From an uncultured Campylobacter sp. (GTDB taxonomy: Bacteria > Campylobacterota > Campylobacteria > Campylobacterales > Campylobacteraceae), in assembly GCA_938036585.1 (NCBI GenBank), contig CALHQN010000192.1, positions 1-5,440 of the forward strand: a DNA stretch of 5,440 nucleotides, given 5' to 3'. Shown one piece after another: positions 5,431 to 5,440 of the stretch. Both the position numbers and the translations under genes were made by a program. Numbering within the stretch: position 1 is the first letter of the stretch; the number at the start of each line of letters is the position of its first letter. A model generated the notes under the pieces. That model was not told where the DNA came from. It ran no database searches and worked only from the letters and a program-made list of their open reading frames with translations.

Positions 5431-5440
5431 GCATGTGCAA

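Noticed and set aside
1..5440. tRNA, rRNA, insertion sequence or attachment site
   Set aside because: No cloverleaf, rRNA segment, transposase motif or terminal inverted repeats with target duplication were seen.

Overview
The window holds five tightly packed plus-strand genes that look like one operon segment: a family 2 glycosyltransferase (5' end cut off by the window), an LpxL-like lysophospholipid acyltransferase, a hot-dog thioesterase, a LolA-like periplasmic carrier and an MMPL/RND-type exporter. Neighbours overlap by 8, 14 and 8 bases, and the single gap is 33 bases. This gene set in this order is the hallmark tailoring and export block of aryl polyene (APE)/flexirubin-type pigment clusters, and it appears to correspond to the J-K-L-M stretch of the E. 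coli ape cluster. The ketosynthase, ACP and dehydratase genes expected in such a cluster are not in the window and would have to lie outside it.

The organism is probably a GC-rich oral Campylobacter such as the C. gracilis/showae/rectus group. The DNA is rich in GCGC/CGCG yet studded with AAATTT and AAAATTTT blocks, and Lys, Ile and Leu are often written as AAA ATT TTA. This genus call is an inference from composition only.

Layout: 1-945 glycosyltransferase; 938-2062 acyltransferase; 2049-2594 thioesterase; 2628-3155 LolA-like protein; 3148-5283 exporter; 5284-5440 non-coding, with a strong bulged hairpin directly after the last stop codon, then AT-rich palindromes and a 12-bp direct repeat. 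In the proposed pathway the cytoplasmic glycosyltransferase, acyltransferase and thioesterase finish or anchor an acyl/aryl-polyenyl lipid. The MMPL protein moves it across or out of the inner membrane, and the LolA-like protein carries it through the periplasm towards the outer membrane.

Two things stand out beyond the known module. First, three consecutive cytoplasmic enzymes carry unrelated low-complexity C-terminal tails of about 50-85 residues, rich in Ala, Ser, Asn, Lys and Gln, with traces of short tandem duplication. Second, AAATTT occurs about 40 times where about 1.3 would be expected by chance. It is used in all three codon phases and forms a degenerate DNA repeat (around GCAGATAAAATTTTAGC) that runs out of the thioesterase tail, over its stop codon and into the next gene's start. 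AAATTT is one form of RAATTY, the methylated motif known to mark DNA for uptake in C. jejuni.
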